Positions 7,255 to 16,251 are shown, counted from the stretch's first letter. The stretch is 26,663 nucleotides of DNA from CAVQGZ01 sp964356295 (GCA_964356295.1 CAYHHE010000033.1:1-26663); one strand, 5' to 3'. Translations and numbers: made by a program. Notes: generated from the sequence alone by a model not told the origin.

Positions 7255-7500
7255 TCACGCCGCCCGGGGTTCTGTTGGCCGCTGCTCGAGTCGGGCCGCG
7301 GTGCCGGTGAGGGTGGGGCGTGTGCGCAGGATCGACGGGTGGACCGCGTGGCCGGGCGGGTAGTGCCGCAGGATCTCGGTCAAGCGCTCCTCGACGGTCA
7401 TCGGCTGCCGCTGTGGGTCGGCGGTAAGGTCGGCGTAGGTGAGGGCGTTGGCCCCGGCGGGCTCGCCGACGAGGGGCGGCGCGGCTGGTGGACGCGCCGC
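7255..7500 (-). pseudogene. C-terminal remnant of an HD-domain phosphohydrolase-like protein
   Basis: The minus strand reads ANALTYADLTADPQRQPMTV, then a helix with EERLTEILRHYPPGHAVHPS, ending in EQRPTEPRAA and a stop at 7255-7257. This tail (LTYxDMTT...RLxEIxxRYxPxHxVxR) is typical of the C-terminus of bacterial HD-domain metal-dependent phosphohydrolases. The HD catalytic core is missing upstream and no start codon is apparent, so it is a fragment. It sits between the recombinase relic and the ABC permease gene. Confidence 0.6.
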
Positions 7501-7563
7501 GTTGATGGTGCTCGGAAGGCCTACCAGCGACGCACGATCGGCCCTGGCGCGGTCACGGTGGGT

Positions 7564-8415
7564 TCATCGTGTCGTGATGTCCCGGCGCCGGAACACCAGC
7601 CAGGCCAGTATCGCGAAGGCCAGTGACAGCCCGGCCAGCAGCAGTGCCCGCGGGGCGTCGATACCGTTGACCAGGGGTTCGGCGCCCAGCGCCCAGGCGA
7701 ACGGGGAGGCGTCTTGCCAGGGTTCGAGCCACTCGGCCAGTGGCGCGAGGGCGTTGAGCAGGAACGCCCCGAGGGCCAGGGCCACCCCGATCCCGAGCGT
7801 GACCCCTCGGCGGCCGGTGAGGGCGCCCAGCAGCAGGCCGAGCGTGCCGTACAGCAGGCCCAGCAGCCCGGTCATGACAGCCCCGGCTGCCAGGCCGCTG
7901 CTCGACACGTCGAGGTCGACCAGCGGGGTGCCGACCGCGAGCGTCACCCACCCGAGCGCGGCGAGCCCCACCACGGCCCCGGTCAGGGCCAGGGCCTTGG
8001 CGACCAGCACCAGGCCGCGGGTCACGGGCAGGGCGAGCAGCAGGTCCGCGGTGCCGGCCTCCTCCTCCCCGGCGGTGGCCGCGGCTGCGGCCGCCAGGGC
8101 CACGCCGATGAGGATGAAGGGGATCATCAGGCTGAACAGCTCGGTGTTGAGGAACCCCGGGCCGGTCGTGTAGGCGTCCAGGCCGAACGTCTCGCGCAGC
8201 GCTTCGGGCCACTGGTCGACGAAGGTCTGCATGTCCTGCCCGGAGGACCGCACCGACGGGTACACCGCCAGCTGCACCGCGCACACCCCGACCAGTCCGA
8301 TGCCCCAGCCGAGCAACGACCGCCACCGGTCGGCCAGCGTGCGCGCCACGAGGACAGCGGTCTGGGCCGGGCGGGCCGGTAGGTGCACCCGGTGCGCCGG
8401 GACGGCGGCGGTCAT
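7564..8415 (-). CDS. ABC-2 type transporter permease
   Basis: This 283-residue membrane protein has about six transmembrane segments, including LLGWGIGLVGVCAVQLAVY (about 34-52), LMIPFILIGVALAAAAAATA (about 95-114), two helices around 135-200 and the C-terminal LLLAGLSLAFAILAWLVF. Between TM2 and TM3 is EEEAGTADLLLALPVTRG, the conserved stretch of ABC-2 permeases that contacts the ATPase. The ATG at 8415 overlaps the stop of the ATP-binding gene (ATGA), so the two are coupled and form one exporter. The substrate cannot be read from the sequence; such pairs often export antibiotics or lipids. Confidence 0.92.
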   Translation of the reverse strand: MTAAVPAHRVHLPARPAQTAVLVARTLADRWRSLLGWGIGLVGVCAVQLAVYPSVRSSGQDMQTFVDQWPEALRETFGLDAYTTGPGFLNTELFSLMIPFILIGVALAAAAAATAGEEEAGTADLLLALPVTRGLVLVAKALALTGAVVGLAALGWVTLAVGTPLVDLDVSSSGLAAGAVMTGLLGLLYGTLGLLLGALTGRRGVTLGIGVALALGAFLLNALAPLAEWLEPWQDASPFAWALGAEPLVNGIDAPRALLLAGLSLAFAILAWLVFRRRDITTR

Positions 8416-9317
8416 CGCTGCTCACCTCCCGTGACGTAGCCGAGGAAGGCGTCCTCCAGGGTCGGGTCGTGGCTGTGGACGTCTGCCACCCCGTGGTCGA
8501 CGGCGATCTTCAGCAGCCCACCGACCGGTCCGGTGACCTGGCAGACAGCGGTCCGCCCGCGCACCTGCACCGACCGGACGTGAGGCGCGTCGGCCAGCTC
8601 GTCGGGGGGTCGGACCGGGAAGTCCAGCTCGACCCGCCGCGGGGCGTGCTCCCGCAGCCCGTCGACGTCGTCGACGAGCACCAGCCGCCCGTCGTTGACG
8701 ATGGCGACCCGGTCGGCCATCAGGTCGACCTCGGAGAGCACGTGGGAGGACAGGAACACCGCGGATCCGGCGTCGGCGACCTCGTGCACCAGCCGCTGGA
8801 ACTCCAGCTGCACCAGCGGGTCCAGCCCACTGGTGGGCTCGTCCAGGATGAGGAGCCGGGGGGAATGCATGAATGCCTGCACCACCCCGAGCTTCTGCCG
8901 GTTGCCCTTCGACAGGTCCCCGACCCGACGCCGCAGGTCCAGGTCGAACCGCTCCGCCAAGCCCCGGTAGGCACCGGAAGGCACCCCGCCGCGCATCGCC
9001 GCGAGGAAGCCGAGCAGGTCCTCCCCGCGCATCCGCTCGTACAGGGCCAGGTCACCGGGCAGGTACCCGGCCTGGGCGCGGATCTCCACACCCCGACGCC
9101 GCATGTCCAGACCCAGCAGCCGGGCCTGCCCTCGGGTCGGGCGGATCAGGCCGAGCAGCATCCGGATCGTGGTCGTCTTGCCCGCGCCGTTGGGTCCGAG
9201 GAACCCGATGATCTCGCCGCTGTGCACGGCGAGCGACAGGTCCTCGATACCCCGTTGGCGGCCGTAGAACTTCGTCAGCCCATCGGTCTGCAGCACCACA
9301 TCCGAGGGGACTTCCAC
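8412..9317 (-). CDS. ABC transporter ATP-binding protein
   Basis: The 301-residue protein is a complete ABC ATPase. It has Walker A GPNGAGKTT (41-49), a variant signature DLSKGNRQKLG in place of LSGGQ, Walker B LLILDEPTSGLD and the switch histidine in FLSSHVLSEVD. A C-terminal extension of about 80 residues is typical of drug- or antibiotic-exporter ATPases of the CcmA/DrrA type. GTG at 9317 is chosen because the conserved N-terminus starts right after it. The purine-rich GAAGG is very close to that codon, so a GTG some 15-18 nt further in is an alternative. It is followed by its permease with a 4-nt overlap. Confidence 0.92.
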   Translation of the reverse strand: MEVPSDVVLQTDGLTKFYGRQRGIEDLSLAVHSGEIIGFLGPNGAGKTTTIRMLLGLIRPTRGQARLLGLDMRRRGVEIRAQAGYLPGDLALYERMRGEDLLGFLAAMRGGVPSGAYRGLAERFDLDLRRRVGDLSKGNRQKLGVVQAFMHSPRLLILDEPTSGLDPLVQLEFQRLVHEVADAGSAVFLSSHVLSEVDLMADRVAIVNDGRLVLVDDVDGLREHAPRRVELDFPVRPPDELADAPHVRSVQVRGRTAVCQVTGPVGGLLKIAVDHGVADVHSHDPTLEDAFLGYVTGGEQR

Positions 9318-9772
9318 CCTTCGAGCGTGACACCAGCCCGGATAGCCGCCAGGGCCATCGGTCCCGACGCAGCGAGAGCCCGGCCCACCCTGCGCGGATC
9401 CCGTGATCGACCGCCCGGTCGAACCGGGCGGACGCTTCCTCCCCGCGTTCTCCCACCCGCTGGATCGATACCGCGGGGATCCGGTGGGGTCGCGCAGGAG
9501 CGTCCTCGCCCGGGCGCCGGGCCTGCCGGCGTCCGGGCGCTGGTCCCAGGAGGCGTCGAGTAGCGACTGGGGCTGGAACTCACCCTTGCCGCGCTCGCCG
9601 GTGATCTCCTGTCCGGTTATCGGGTACTGCAGGATCGCGTAGGCCATCGCGTCGGCGTTCACGCTCAGTGCGGTGCGCGTCGAACCGGGCCGGCGTGCCG
9701 CGGCCGCCGATGGCGACGCCTGCCCGGGCCGGGCGACCGCAGCGGCCCTCGACGTCCGCGACGCATGACGGC
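9318..9772. other. 455-bp stretch with no recognisable gene
   Basis: Short open frames exist on both strands, including a minus-strand stretch containing AYAILQYPITGQEITGERGK, but none has a plausible start with family resemblance. It presumably holds the promoter of the ABC operon at the left, plus unidentified decayed sequence. Confidence 0.4.
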
Positions 9773-10489
9773 TCAGGGTCGAGTCTGGAACAGCCGTTGA
9801 ACGGCCTCTGGGAGGTCGTGCACCCCGGCGAGCTCGGCGAGCAGGTCGTGCTCGACGAACGGCACGGTGACGTGTTGCCGCCGTAGGGCCGTCTGCAGCG
9901 CCGCGGTGAAGATGCCCGGTCCTGGGCGGGTCCGGGTGCTGACGATCTCGGTCATCCGGGTGCGGGTGAGGGTCTGCAGGGGGCAGCCGGCGATGTCGGC
10001 CAGGGCGCCGTCGAGGTCCATGGTGCAGCTCACGCCGCAGGACGGGGAGGAGCCGACCCCGACGACCGCGACCACGTGCATCCCGGCGTCCTGGTACTGG
10101 CCCAGGTCCCGAGCGACGCGTCGGGCGAGTGGTGTGACCCGGCGACGCGTGTACTGGGAGATCGCCCATGAGAGGGGCTCGCGGAGGCGGTCGCGCGCGG
10201 CCCACCGTCCACCGCGCCCGGACAGGGCGAGCATGTGGGTCTTGAGCACGCCGCCCCAGGCGTGCTGCTCCGGGCAGGGCATCTGCACCAGGCCCAGGTC
10301 GTGGTCGAGGGCGGCGTGCAGGATCTGCGGCAGCGGGCCGGGGTGGGCGGCTCCTCCGAGGTAGCGGACGTTCTCGTTGAGCAGGCAGTGCGACACCACC
10401 AGCACTCGGCCGCTGCGGGCGTCGGTGAGCTGCTCGCGCAGCAGGCGCTGCCGCTGGGTCGGTCGAGACGGTCGCGTCGGGTCAGGCAT
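9773..10489 (-). CDS. DUF523 / 2-thiouracil desulfurase (TudS)-like protein
   Basis: The 238-residue protein shows the DUF523 pattern: VVSHCLLNENVRYLGG (Cys35), MPCPEQHAWGG (Cys72) and GVGSSPSCGVSC (Cys151, Cys155). In characterised TudS members three such cysteines hold a [4Fe-4S] cluster whose open iron accepts sulfur from thiolated substrates. The second cysteine of the usual C-x-n-CRYxG motif is replaced (NVRY), as expected if only three cysteines are ligands. ATG at 10489 is preferred; it overlaps the end of the hydrolase gene by 8 nt, and a longer frame upstream is overlap only. The C-terminal 80 residues are less typical. The true substrate is unknown; desulfuration is inference from family. 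Confidence 0.75.
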   Translation of the reverse strand: MPDPTRPSRPTQRQRLLREQLTDARSGRVLVVSHCLLNENVRYLGGAAHPGPLPQILHAALDHDLGLVQMPCPEQHAWGGVLKTHMLALSGRGGRWAARDRLREPLSWAISQYTRRRVTPLARRVARDLGQYQDAGMHVVAVVGVGSSPSCGVSCTMDLDGALADIAGCPLQTLTRTRMTEIVSTRTRPGPGIFTAALQTALRRQHVTVPFVEHDLLAELAGVHDLPEAVQRLFQTRP

Positions 10490-11447
10490 GGGACGACTGG
10501 CCCGGCTCGGTGCCGGCGGGCGCAGGATCCTCAGCACGGGTGAGGATGTCGCGCAGCGCTGTCAGCGCGGCCGGCACGGCGAGGCCGAGGGCCTCGTTGA
10601 GGATAAGGTGGCAGTCGGTGTCGAGGACGACCAAGTCGACGGATGGGGCGGCGAGGCGGCGGGCCACGGCCTGGATGCCCGGAAGCGGGAACAGCGGGTC
10701 GCCGCGGGCGGCGAGCACCACGACCGGGACGGTGAGGCTACCGTCGTAGAGCGCGCGGGTGTCGGCGGTGACGAGGTCGGCGAGGAACCGCAGCGGGTAG
10801 GCGCGCAGCGCCAGTGGGTCGAGCTCGAACAGCTCCCTGGTCCAGGGGGCGCCGAAGACCCGCTCGGGGTCGAGGTAGGCCGTGATCGGCACCGGCACGG
10901 CCGGGGCCAGCATCGCGGCGGCGGCGAGCAGCGCCTGCATCGGCCGCTGCGCGGACTGGGCCGCGCCAAGCCGGGTCACCATCACCGCGTCCGGGTCGTT
11001 CGGGTCGAACACGTTGTGCGCGATGACACCGGCGACCGGCGCCCCGGTGGCCGCGGCCAGCAGCGCCACCAGCCCGCCCTGGCTCGACCCGAGCAGCACG
11101 ACCGGCGCACGAGTGTGCTCGGCCGCCCAGCTGCACGCCTGGACCGCGTTGCCGACCAGGTCCCGCCAGCGCAGCACCCTCGGCACGCGGGGGCTCTTGC
11201 CGTGCCCTTGCGGGTGGACGCCGACAACGGTGTAGCCGTTCTGCCACAGGTCGTCGAGGAACTCCTCGTAGAACAGCGGGTGCACCCCGGTACCCGGGAC
11301 GAACACGACCGTGGCCGCCGCCGCGTCGGCCTCCCACACCGACAGGGCGATCGGCGCCCCCCGGCTGGGGATGATGGCTTCTCGGTAGCACTCCGGGTGC
11401 TGCACGTGACCCAGCAGGCTGGCTTCCCGGGACCTCCTGGTGGGCAC
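10482..11447 (-). CDS. Alpha/beta-hydrolase fold protein
   Basis: The 321-residue protein has an alpha/beta-hydrolase layout: oxyanion strand VVFVPGTGVHPL, VVGVHPQGHGKS, nucleophile elbow LLGSSQGGLVAL (GxSxG), acid strand VVVLAARGDPLFP and catalytic His in DTDCHLILNEAL. A helical cap (about 170-230) lies between. It could be an esterase, lipase or lysophospholipase-like enzyme; the substrate is not evident. GTG at 11447 is chosen because GGGGAGGGG lies just upstream; a GTG at 11474 is the next alternative. It is first of a two-gene minus-strand unit with the DUF523 protein and divergent from the ATC-hydrolase-like gene. Confidence 0.87.
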   Translation of the reverse strand: MPTRRSREASLLGHVQHPECYREAIIPSRGAPIALSVWEADAAAATVVFVPGTGVHPLFYEEFLDDLWQNGYTVVGVHPQGHGKSPRVPRVLRWRDLVGNAVQACSWAAEHTRAPVVLLGSSQGGLVALLAAATGAPVAGVIAHNVFDPNDPDAVMVTRLGAAQSAQRPMQALLAAAAMLAPAVPVPITAYLDPERVFGAPWTRELFELDPLALRAYPLRFLADLVTADTRALYDGSLTVPVVVLAARGDPLFPLPGIQAVARRLAAPSVDLVVLDTDCHLILNEALGLAVPAALTALRDILTRAEDPAPAGTEPGQSSHA

Positions 11448-11592
11448 CGCCCCTCCCCGCACCACGAGACCCACCGTGTCATCGGGGACGCAGGCTGCCC
11501 AGGGCCGTCGGTCCCATCAGGGGCCGCTCGGCCCTGGGCAGCAGCCGCCAGGCGGTGTGACGCTTGGGGTGTCGGCAACCGGAGGTGGACCG

Positions 11593-12264
11593 ATGCCCTC
11601 GCCGGTGACCCGCACGATGCTGCTGTCCGCTGGCCGTGCCTCGACCCGGGCGTGGCTGCGCGCAGTCGACCGGGACTCCCCGCCGCTGCGCCGCCTCAGC
11701 GCGGCCGCCTACGACGTGCACGCTGCCGCACTGCCCTGGCCAACCGCGCCGGTGCTGCAGGCCCATCTGGTGTTCTCGGTGCTGCCCGGTGCCGCCATGT
11801 ACACCGCCCTGCAATCGCAGGGCGCGAGCAGCGCGCAGGCCGCGCGGCTCGTCGAGGACGCGCTCACCGCCATGGCCCAGCCACGCCGCCGCATCTACGC
11901 CCGGCTGGTCGACACCCACCTCGGCCGCCGCGTGTTCATGAAGGCGGTAGCGGCCGCCAGCCCACGGTTGTTCCCCGGGCCGGGCTGGCAGGCCACCTGG
12001 CGGGAGCGCAGCCCACGACGGGTCGCCTTCGACTTCACCCGCTGCTACTTCCTGGACATGCTGCGCGAACTCGACGCCACCGCGCTCGCCCCCACCTACT
12101 GCGCGCCCGACGACGCCCTGTACGCCGACCTGCATCCACAGCTGCGGTGGTCCCGGTCGGGCACCCTGGCCACCGGCGCCTCGGTCTGCGACTTCTGCTT
12201 CGAGCTCCGCCCGCCCGCACCCACCCGGAACCGGGCGGACCCGCCCCAGGCGGCGTCGGCGTGA
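11593..12264 (+). CDS. L-2-amino-thiazoline-4-carboxylate (ATC) hydrolase-family protein
   Basis: The 223-residue protein ends in the hallmark of this family: FDFTRCYFLDMLRELDATAL, APTYCAPDDALY and GTLATGASVCDFCF (Cys151, Cys170, Cys199, Cys202, with paired Asp near 173). Family members include the Pseudomonas enzyme that opens the ATC ring on the way to L-cysteine, but most members are uncharacterised. The N-terminal helical half (about 1-140) is usual for the family. The start is fixed by GGAGGTG 6-12 nt upstream. The stop overlaps the start of the next gene (GTGA), so it works with a small membrane protein, and it is divergent from a DUF523 desulfurase gene. A role in sulfur or thiazoline chemistry is plausible but not shown. 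Confidence 0.8.
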   Translation: MPSPVTRTMLLSAGRASTRAWLRAVDRDSPPLRRLSAAAYDVHAAALPWPTAPVLQAHLVFSVLPGAAMYTALQSQGASSAQAARLVEDALTAMAQPRRRIYARLVDTHLGRRVFMKAVAAASPRLFPGPGWQATWRERSPRRVAFDFTRCYFLDMLRELDATALAPTYCAPDDALYADLHPQLRWSRSGTLATGASVCDFCFELRPPAPTRNRADPPQAASA

Positions 12265-12629
12265 GCGATGTGCTGCTCTACCTGGCCGCGGCAGCGCTGG
12301 GCGGCTGGGGCGGTGCCCACCTGGTCAAGACGGGGCCCGTGATGGCCGGCTTCGAACCGATGCCCACCGACCACCGGCGGGTGTTCACGATGGAATGGAT
12401 CACCGAAGGCCTCATCCTGCTGTTCATCGCCGCCCTCGCCGTGACGATCGCGGCCGGCGAGCCCACCAGCACCGGGCGGGTCGTGCTCTGGTCCTGCGTG
12501 GTCATGCTCAACGTGATGTCGGTGGTCTCGCTGACCACCGGGGCACGGGTGGACTTCATCGCCTACCGGCTCTGCCCGGTCATCTTCACCGGGGCATCGC
12601 TGCTGATCGTCTGGTCGCTGCTGGCCTGA
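12261..12629 (+). CDS. Small four-helix membrane protein of unknown function
   Basis: The 122-residue protein has four predicted membrane helices: about 4-24, 49-70, 78-98 and 104-122. It is otherwise featureless apart from a conserved-looking loop MAGFEPMPTDHRRVFTMEWI between helices 1 and 2. I know related short hypothetical membrane proteins in actinobacteria but no function. The GTG start at 12261 overlaps the stop of the ATC-hydrolase-like gene by 4 nt, so the pair is co-translated. Confidence 0.82.
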   Translation: MSDVLLYLAAAALGGWGGAHLVKTGPVMAGFEPMPTDHRRVFTMEWITEGLILLFIAALAVTIAAGEPTSTGRVVLWSCVVMLNVMSVVSLTTGARVDFIAYRLCPVIFTGASLLIVWSLLA

Positions 12630-12684
12630 GCGATCGGCGAGGCAGGGCCCCAGGTGACTGCGACAAGGCCGCTCTGAAGGTCCG

Positions 12685-12696
12685 TACTGGCCAGTA
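12685..12696. promoter_or_regulatory. 12-bp perfect palindrome upstream of the stress-protein gene
   Basis: TACTGGCCAGTA reads the same on both strands and lies 64 bp before the preferred start of the universal stress protein. It is a reasonable dimeric-regulator site, but a palindrome of this length could occur by chance, and it does not match the DosR box. Confidence 0.3.
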
Positions 12697-12759
12697 ACCC
12701 CCGACGCAGTTCGACGGGTGGGGGTCAGCGCCACCGCTCCCAACGTGGCGTTGAGGACG

Positions 12760-13206
12760 ATGCCGCTGATCGTGGCGGCCGTGGACGGGTCCGAGCAGTC
12801 CCGGCGAGCTCTCATCTGGGCACTGCGGTACACCGCCGGACGGGACGCGAGCGTGCAGGCCGTCATGGCCGTGAACACCGAGAACCTGGACGAGCAGGAT
12901 CGTCGGGCGCGGCTGGACGAGGCGGAGCGCATCGTCTCGGGGATGGTCGTGAAGGCGGTTGTGGCGTGCCCCCGTCCGCCGACGGTGACCCGTGAGGTCG
13001 TGGAAGGCGACCCCTCGGGCGTGCTCGTCGACGCGACCCACCGAGCGGAGCTGATCGTGTTCGGCAGCCACCGGGTGTCCTCCATCGGCAACCCCGCGCT
13101 GAGCACGGTCAGCCTGGCCTGCATCCGGATGGGTACGTGCCCGGTACTGGTCATCCCGGCCGGTGCTCCCGAGCCCGCGCGCTGCGGCGACCTCGTCCCC
13201 ACCTGA
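12760..13206 (+). CDS. Universal stress protein (UspA family)
   Basis: The 148-residue protein begins MPLIVAAVDGSEQS, the family's first strand and Asp-Gly-Ser turn. It ends with VFGSHRVSSIGNPALSTVSL followed by GTCPVLVIPAG, matching the nucleotide-binding loop and last strand. The loop is degenerate compared with the G-x2-G-x9-G-S/T motif of ATP-binding members, so nucleotide binding is uncertain. ATG at 12760 is preferred over GTG at 12718 because TTGAGG precedes it and the fold starts there. It is a single gene, convergent with the ATPase/hemerythrin pseudogene. Confidence 0.88.
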   Translation: MPLIVAAVDGSEQSRRALIWALRYTAGRDASVQAVMAVNTENLDEQDRRARLDEAERIVSGMVVKAVVACPRPPTVTREVVEGDPSGVLVDATHRAELIVFGSHRVSSIGNPALSTVSLACIRMGTCPVLVIPAGAPEPARCGDLVPT

Positions 13207-13231
13207 CCCCTCCCTGCGGCCCCCGTCGGGA

Positions 13232-15195
13232 TCAGGGCTCATGCCGGGGGTGTCCGGGGCTGCCGGCCGGTGGGACCAGACTGAAGACGCTCTCCTCTTC
13301 CTGGGCATTGTGCAGGCGCAGGATGCCGTACAGGCCGTAGAGCAACCGCCGCAGCTCGGTGACGTCCTCGGGCTCGACAGCTTCGCCGGCCAGGTCGGTG
13401 AGGAGCTGCCGCAATCGGTGGGTCTGATGCTCGATCTCGGCGTGGGTGCGGCTGAGCGCAGCGGTGGCCTCCACGCCGAGCGCGCGGGCCATGATCGGGA
13501 CGAGCAGCTCCTGCTCGGCCCGCTCGTGCGGAACCAGCCTTGCCTCGAGTTGTTCGAGCAGCTCGCGCACAGCGCGCAGGTCGCAGGTGTCCACAGTCAA
13601 GCCGGCGGCGACGGTGCGGATCAGCTCGACTACATCGAGGACGGCGTCGTGCTCGACCCGCAGCCGGTGGGCAACTTCGATGTCGGCCTGCGGCATCGTG
13701 ATGGTGTGCACGCGGCCTGGCAGGACAGCACGCAGCGCGATGCCGATCGCCAACACGTCGATCGCCTCCTGCAGCAGCGCACCGGCGGCAGGCGGCAGCA
13801 GCCCGGCCGCGGCCGCCAGCATGGCGATCAGCGACATCCCCATCCCGACCCCGACGGCCTGCCAGGCGATGCGTCGGGACCGGCGCGCCACGAGGGTGGC
13901 GTCGGCGAGGGCGTCGAGCCGGTCCACCGTGAGGACGACATCCGCCGTCTCCGAGGTGGCGGTGGCTCCCCGTGCGGCGAGCGCGACGCCGACGTCGGCG
14001 GTGGCCAGTGCGGGGGCGTCGTTGACCCCGTCGCCCACCATGACCGTGGTCGCGGCCTGGGACTCCTGCGCGACCGCGGCCAGCTTCTCCGCCGGGTCGC
14101 AGTCGGCGAGCACGGTGTCGACACCGACGACGCGCCCGACCATGTCAGCCATGTCGGCGCGGTCCCCGGTCACCAGGACCACCCGGTCGATGCCCGCGGC
14201 GCGCAAGGCACGCACCATCCGGGGCGCGTCCGGGCGGATAGGGTCCTCCAACAGGAACACGCCCACCGGCTCGCCGTCGACGGCGACGAACACGGTCAGC
14301 GAGCCGTCCAGCGCCGCCCGTCGGCGCGCCTGGCGCACCCACGCGGGGTAGGGCCGGGCGACGACCCAATCCAGCTTGCCGACCGTGACCGCGTGCCCGT
14401 CGACCCGGCCGGACAGCCCGTAGCCGGGCGTTTCCGATACGTCCTGGGGCAGTACAGCTCCAGCCCGCGGCTGGTGGCGGCGGTCACGATGGCCGTCGCA
14501 AGGACGTGCGGGGACACCTGGTCCAGGCTGGCCGCTAGGCGCACCACCTCGTCGACGTCCACCGTGCCGTCCACCACGACATCGCGGACGGTGGGCCGGC
14601 CGTGCGTGAGCGTGCCCGTCTTGTCGAACAGCGCCACCTGCCCGCCCGCAAGCCGCTCCAACGCCGCCCCACCCTTGACCACCACACCGGCGCGGGCCGC
14701 CCGTCACAGACCAGACATGATCGCGATCGGCGCAGCAGGCAGGAGCGGACACGGTGTCGCCACCACCAGAACAGCGACCGCCCGCACCGGGTCCCCGCTC
14801 AGCATCCACGCGGCACCGACCAGCCCGAGAGACAGCGGCACGAACAGCACCGCGATCCGATCGGCCACGTGCACGAACGGCGCCGACGTGGCCTGCGCCT
14901 GCTCCACCAGCCGGACCACCCCGGCGTAGGTGGACTCCGCCGCGCTCGCGGTCGCCACCAGATCGAACGGTGAACCCGCGTTCACCACCCCGCTGCGCAC
15001 CTCGTCACCCAAGGGCCGCTCCACCGGCAGAGGCTCCCCCGTCAAGGCCGACTCATCGAGGACCGCCGACCCCTGCAGGCGTCCGTCGACCGGAACAACC
15101 TCGCCACTGCCCACCAGCACCCGGTCCCCGACCGAGATCTCCTCCACCGGCACCTGCACCACACCGGACGCGACCCGGCGCCGGGCCGTACGCGG
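13232..15195 (-). pseudogene. Broken P1B-5-like metal-transporting ATPase with C-terminal hemerythrin-like domain
   Basis: The minus strand encodes in order: the actuator region (ISVGDRVLVGSGEVVPVDGR, DESALTGEPLPVERP), the membrane motif ATPCPLLPAAPIA (TPCP rather than CPC), the phosphorylation site FDKTGTLTHGRP, the hinge VMVGDGVNDAPALATADVG, and a fused hemerythrin-like tail (LRVEHD, HERAE, HAEIEH, HNAQEEE). TPCP plus a hemerythrin tail is the P1B-5 architecture linked to Ni/Fe efflux. Three lesions are visible: an in-frame TGA at 14704-14706 where SGL-x-RAAR should continue, a one-base frameshift near 14452 within the segment reading LPQDVSETPGYG, and loss of the whole N-terminal membrane part at about 15190-15195, where the sequence runs into an acyltransferase relic. 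The part from 13232 to about 14450 is still an open frame. Confidence 0.85.
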
Positions 15196-16230
15196 AGCCC
15201 GCGGCGAAGCAGAGCGTCACACCGACGATCGAGACGACGGCGAACTTGGTGAACGCCGAGACTGGCAGGTCGGCCACCGCCGCCTGCAGGCCGACGAGCA
15301 GGTAGACGTGCACGATGTACGCGGCGTAGCTGGCGGCGGCGACGGCGGCCAGCAGCGGACCAGGCCGGCGGACGACATCGCGGAAGAGGACGACCAGGCC
15401 GGCTGCCAGCCCGGTGCAGATGAGCGCCTCCCACGTGCTGCGCAGCAGCGACCCGCCGGTGACTCCGCCGACGGTCATGACGCTGGGCCACCGCTCCGGC
15501 GCGACCGCCTGCAGCAGATACACCGCCGCCGCGGCGATCAGCCCGACAGCGAGCCAGGGGTACCCGACGCGGCGGGGCAGCCGCCGCAGCCAGTCCCCCC
15601 GATACGCGATCACGCCCAGGGCGAACAGGCTGACGTACTGCGCCATCTTCGCCGGCTCGGCCGGCAGCAGCACGAGCGGCGGCACCTACTCGTCGACCGC
15701 GTACTCCCACCGGATCACCCAGGTAAGCAGGCTGAGCGCCACGACGTAGCCGACGATCGCCGCGTGGCCCGGCACCGGCCAGGGCCGAGGCTGCGCACCG
15801 CGGCGCGCGCGAATCCACCGCCACGCCAGGTAGACGCCGGTGTACAGCAGCAGATGGGCCAGGAACCACAGGTGCATGTAGATCGGCGCCAGCCGTCCTG
15901 GTACAGCGAGCCCGCGAACTCCCCCACCGGGGGGCGCGAGGCGACCAGGTAGACCAGCGGGACGTTGACCGCCAGCACGATCACGAGCAGGGGGATGCCG
16001 ATGCGCCGCCAGCGGTCCGCCAGGAAATGCCGCGGGCCCCTGCGTTCGCAGCCCCACACCGTCACGTAGCCCGCCAGCAGGAACAGCAGCCCCAGACCGA
16101 TCGCCGCGTTCACCGTCCAGAACGGCACAAACCAGTCTCTGGACGCGGAGTCGACGACAGGCCAGTTGCCTTCCGCGGCCGGACCGTACGGCTGGGACGC
16201 GTGGTGCACGAACACCATGGCCCCACCAGG
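15190..16230 (-). pseudogene. Broken acyltransferase-3 family membrane protein
   Basis: The minus-strand fragments read in order MVFVHHASQPYGPA, GLGLLFLLAGYV, RRGPRHFLADRWRRIGIPLL, IYMHLWFLAHLLLYTGVYLA, MAQYVSLFALGVIAYRGDWL and SYAAYIVHVYLLVGLQ. Together they cover most of an acyltransferase-3 / glucan-modifying membrane protein. Lesions: the first helix is missing at the 5' side, there is a one-base frameshift near 15897, an in-frame TAG at 15686-15688 (VDE-stop-VPPLVLLP), and the last helix is lost where the P-type ATPase relic begins. Confidence 0.8.
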
Positions 16231-16251
16231 CTCTGCAGGTTGCGCAGCTTC

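Noticed and set aside
10377..12629. 750-codon plus-strand frame spanning several genes
   Set aside because: Only its last 122 codons are real (the 4-TM protein from 12261); the rest is the antisense of the hydrolase and an alternative frame of the ATC-hydrolase-like gene.
13232..14809. A functional ATPase-hemerythrin gene starting at 14809
   Set aside because: The first 120 residues in that frame are out-of-frame translation; the true upstream part lies in another frame and is separated by a frameshift and a TGA.
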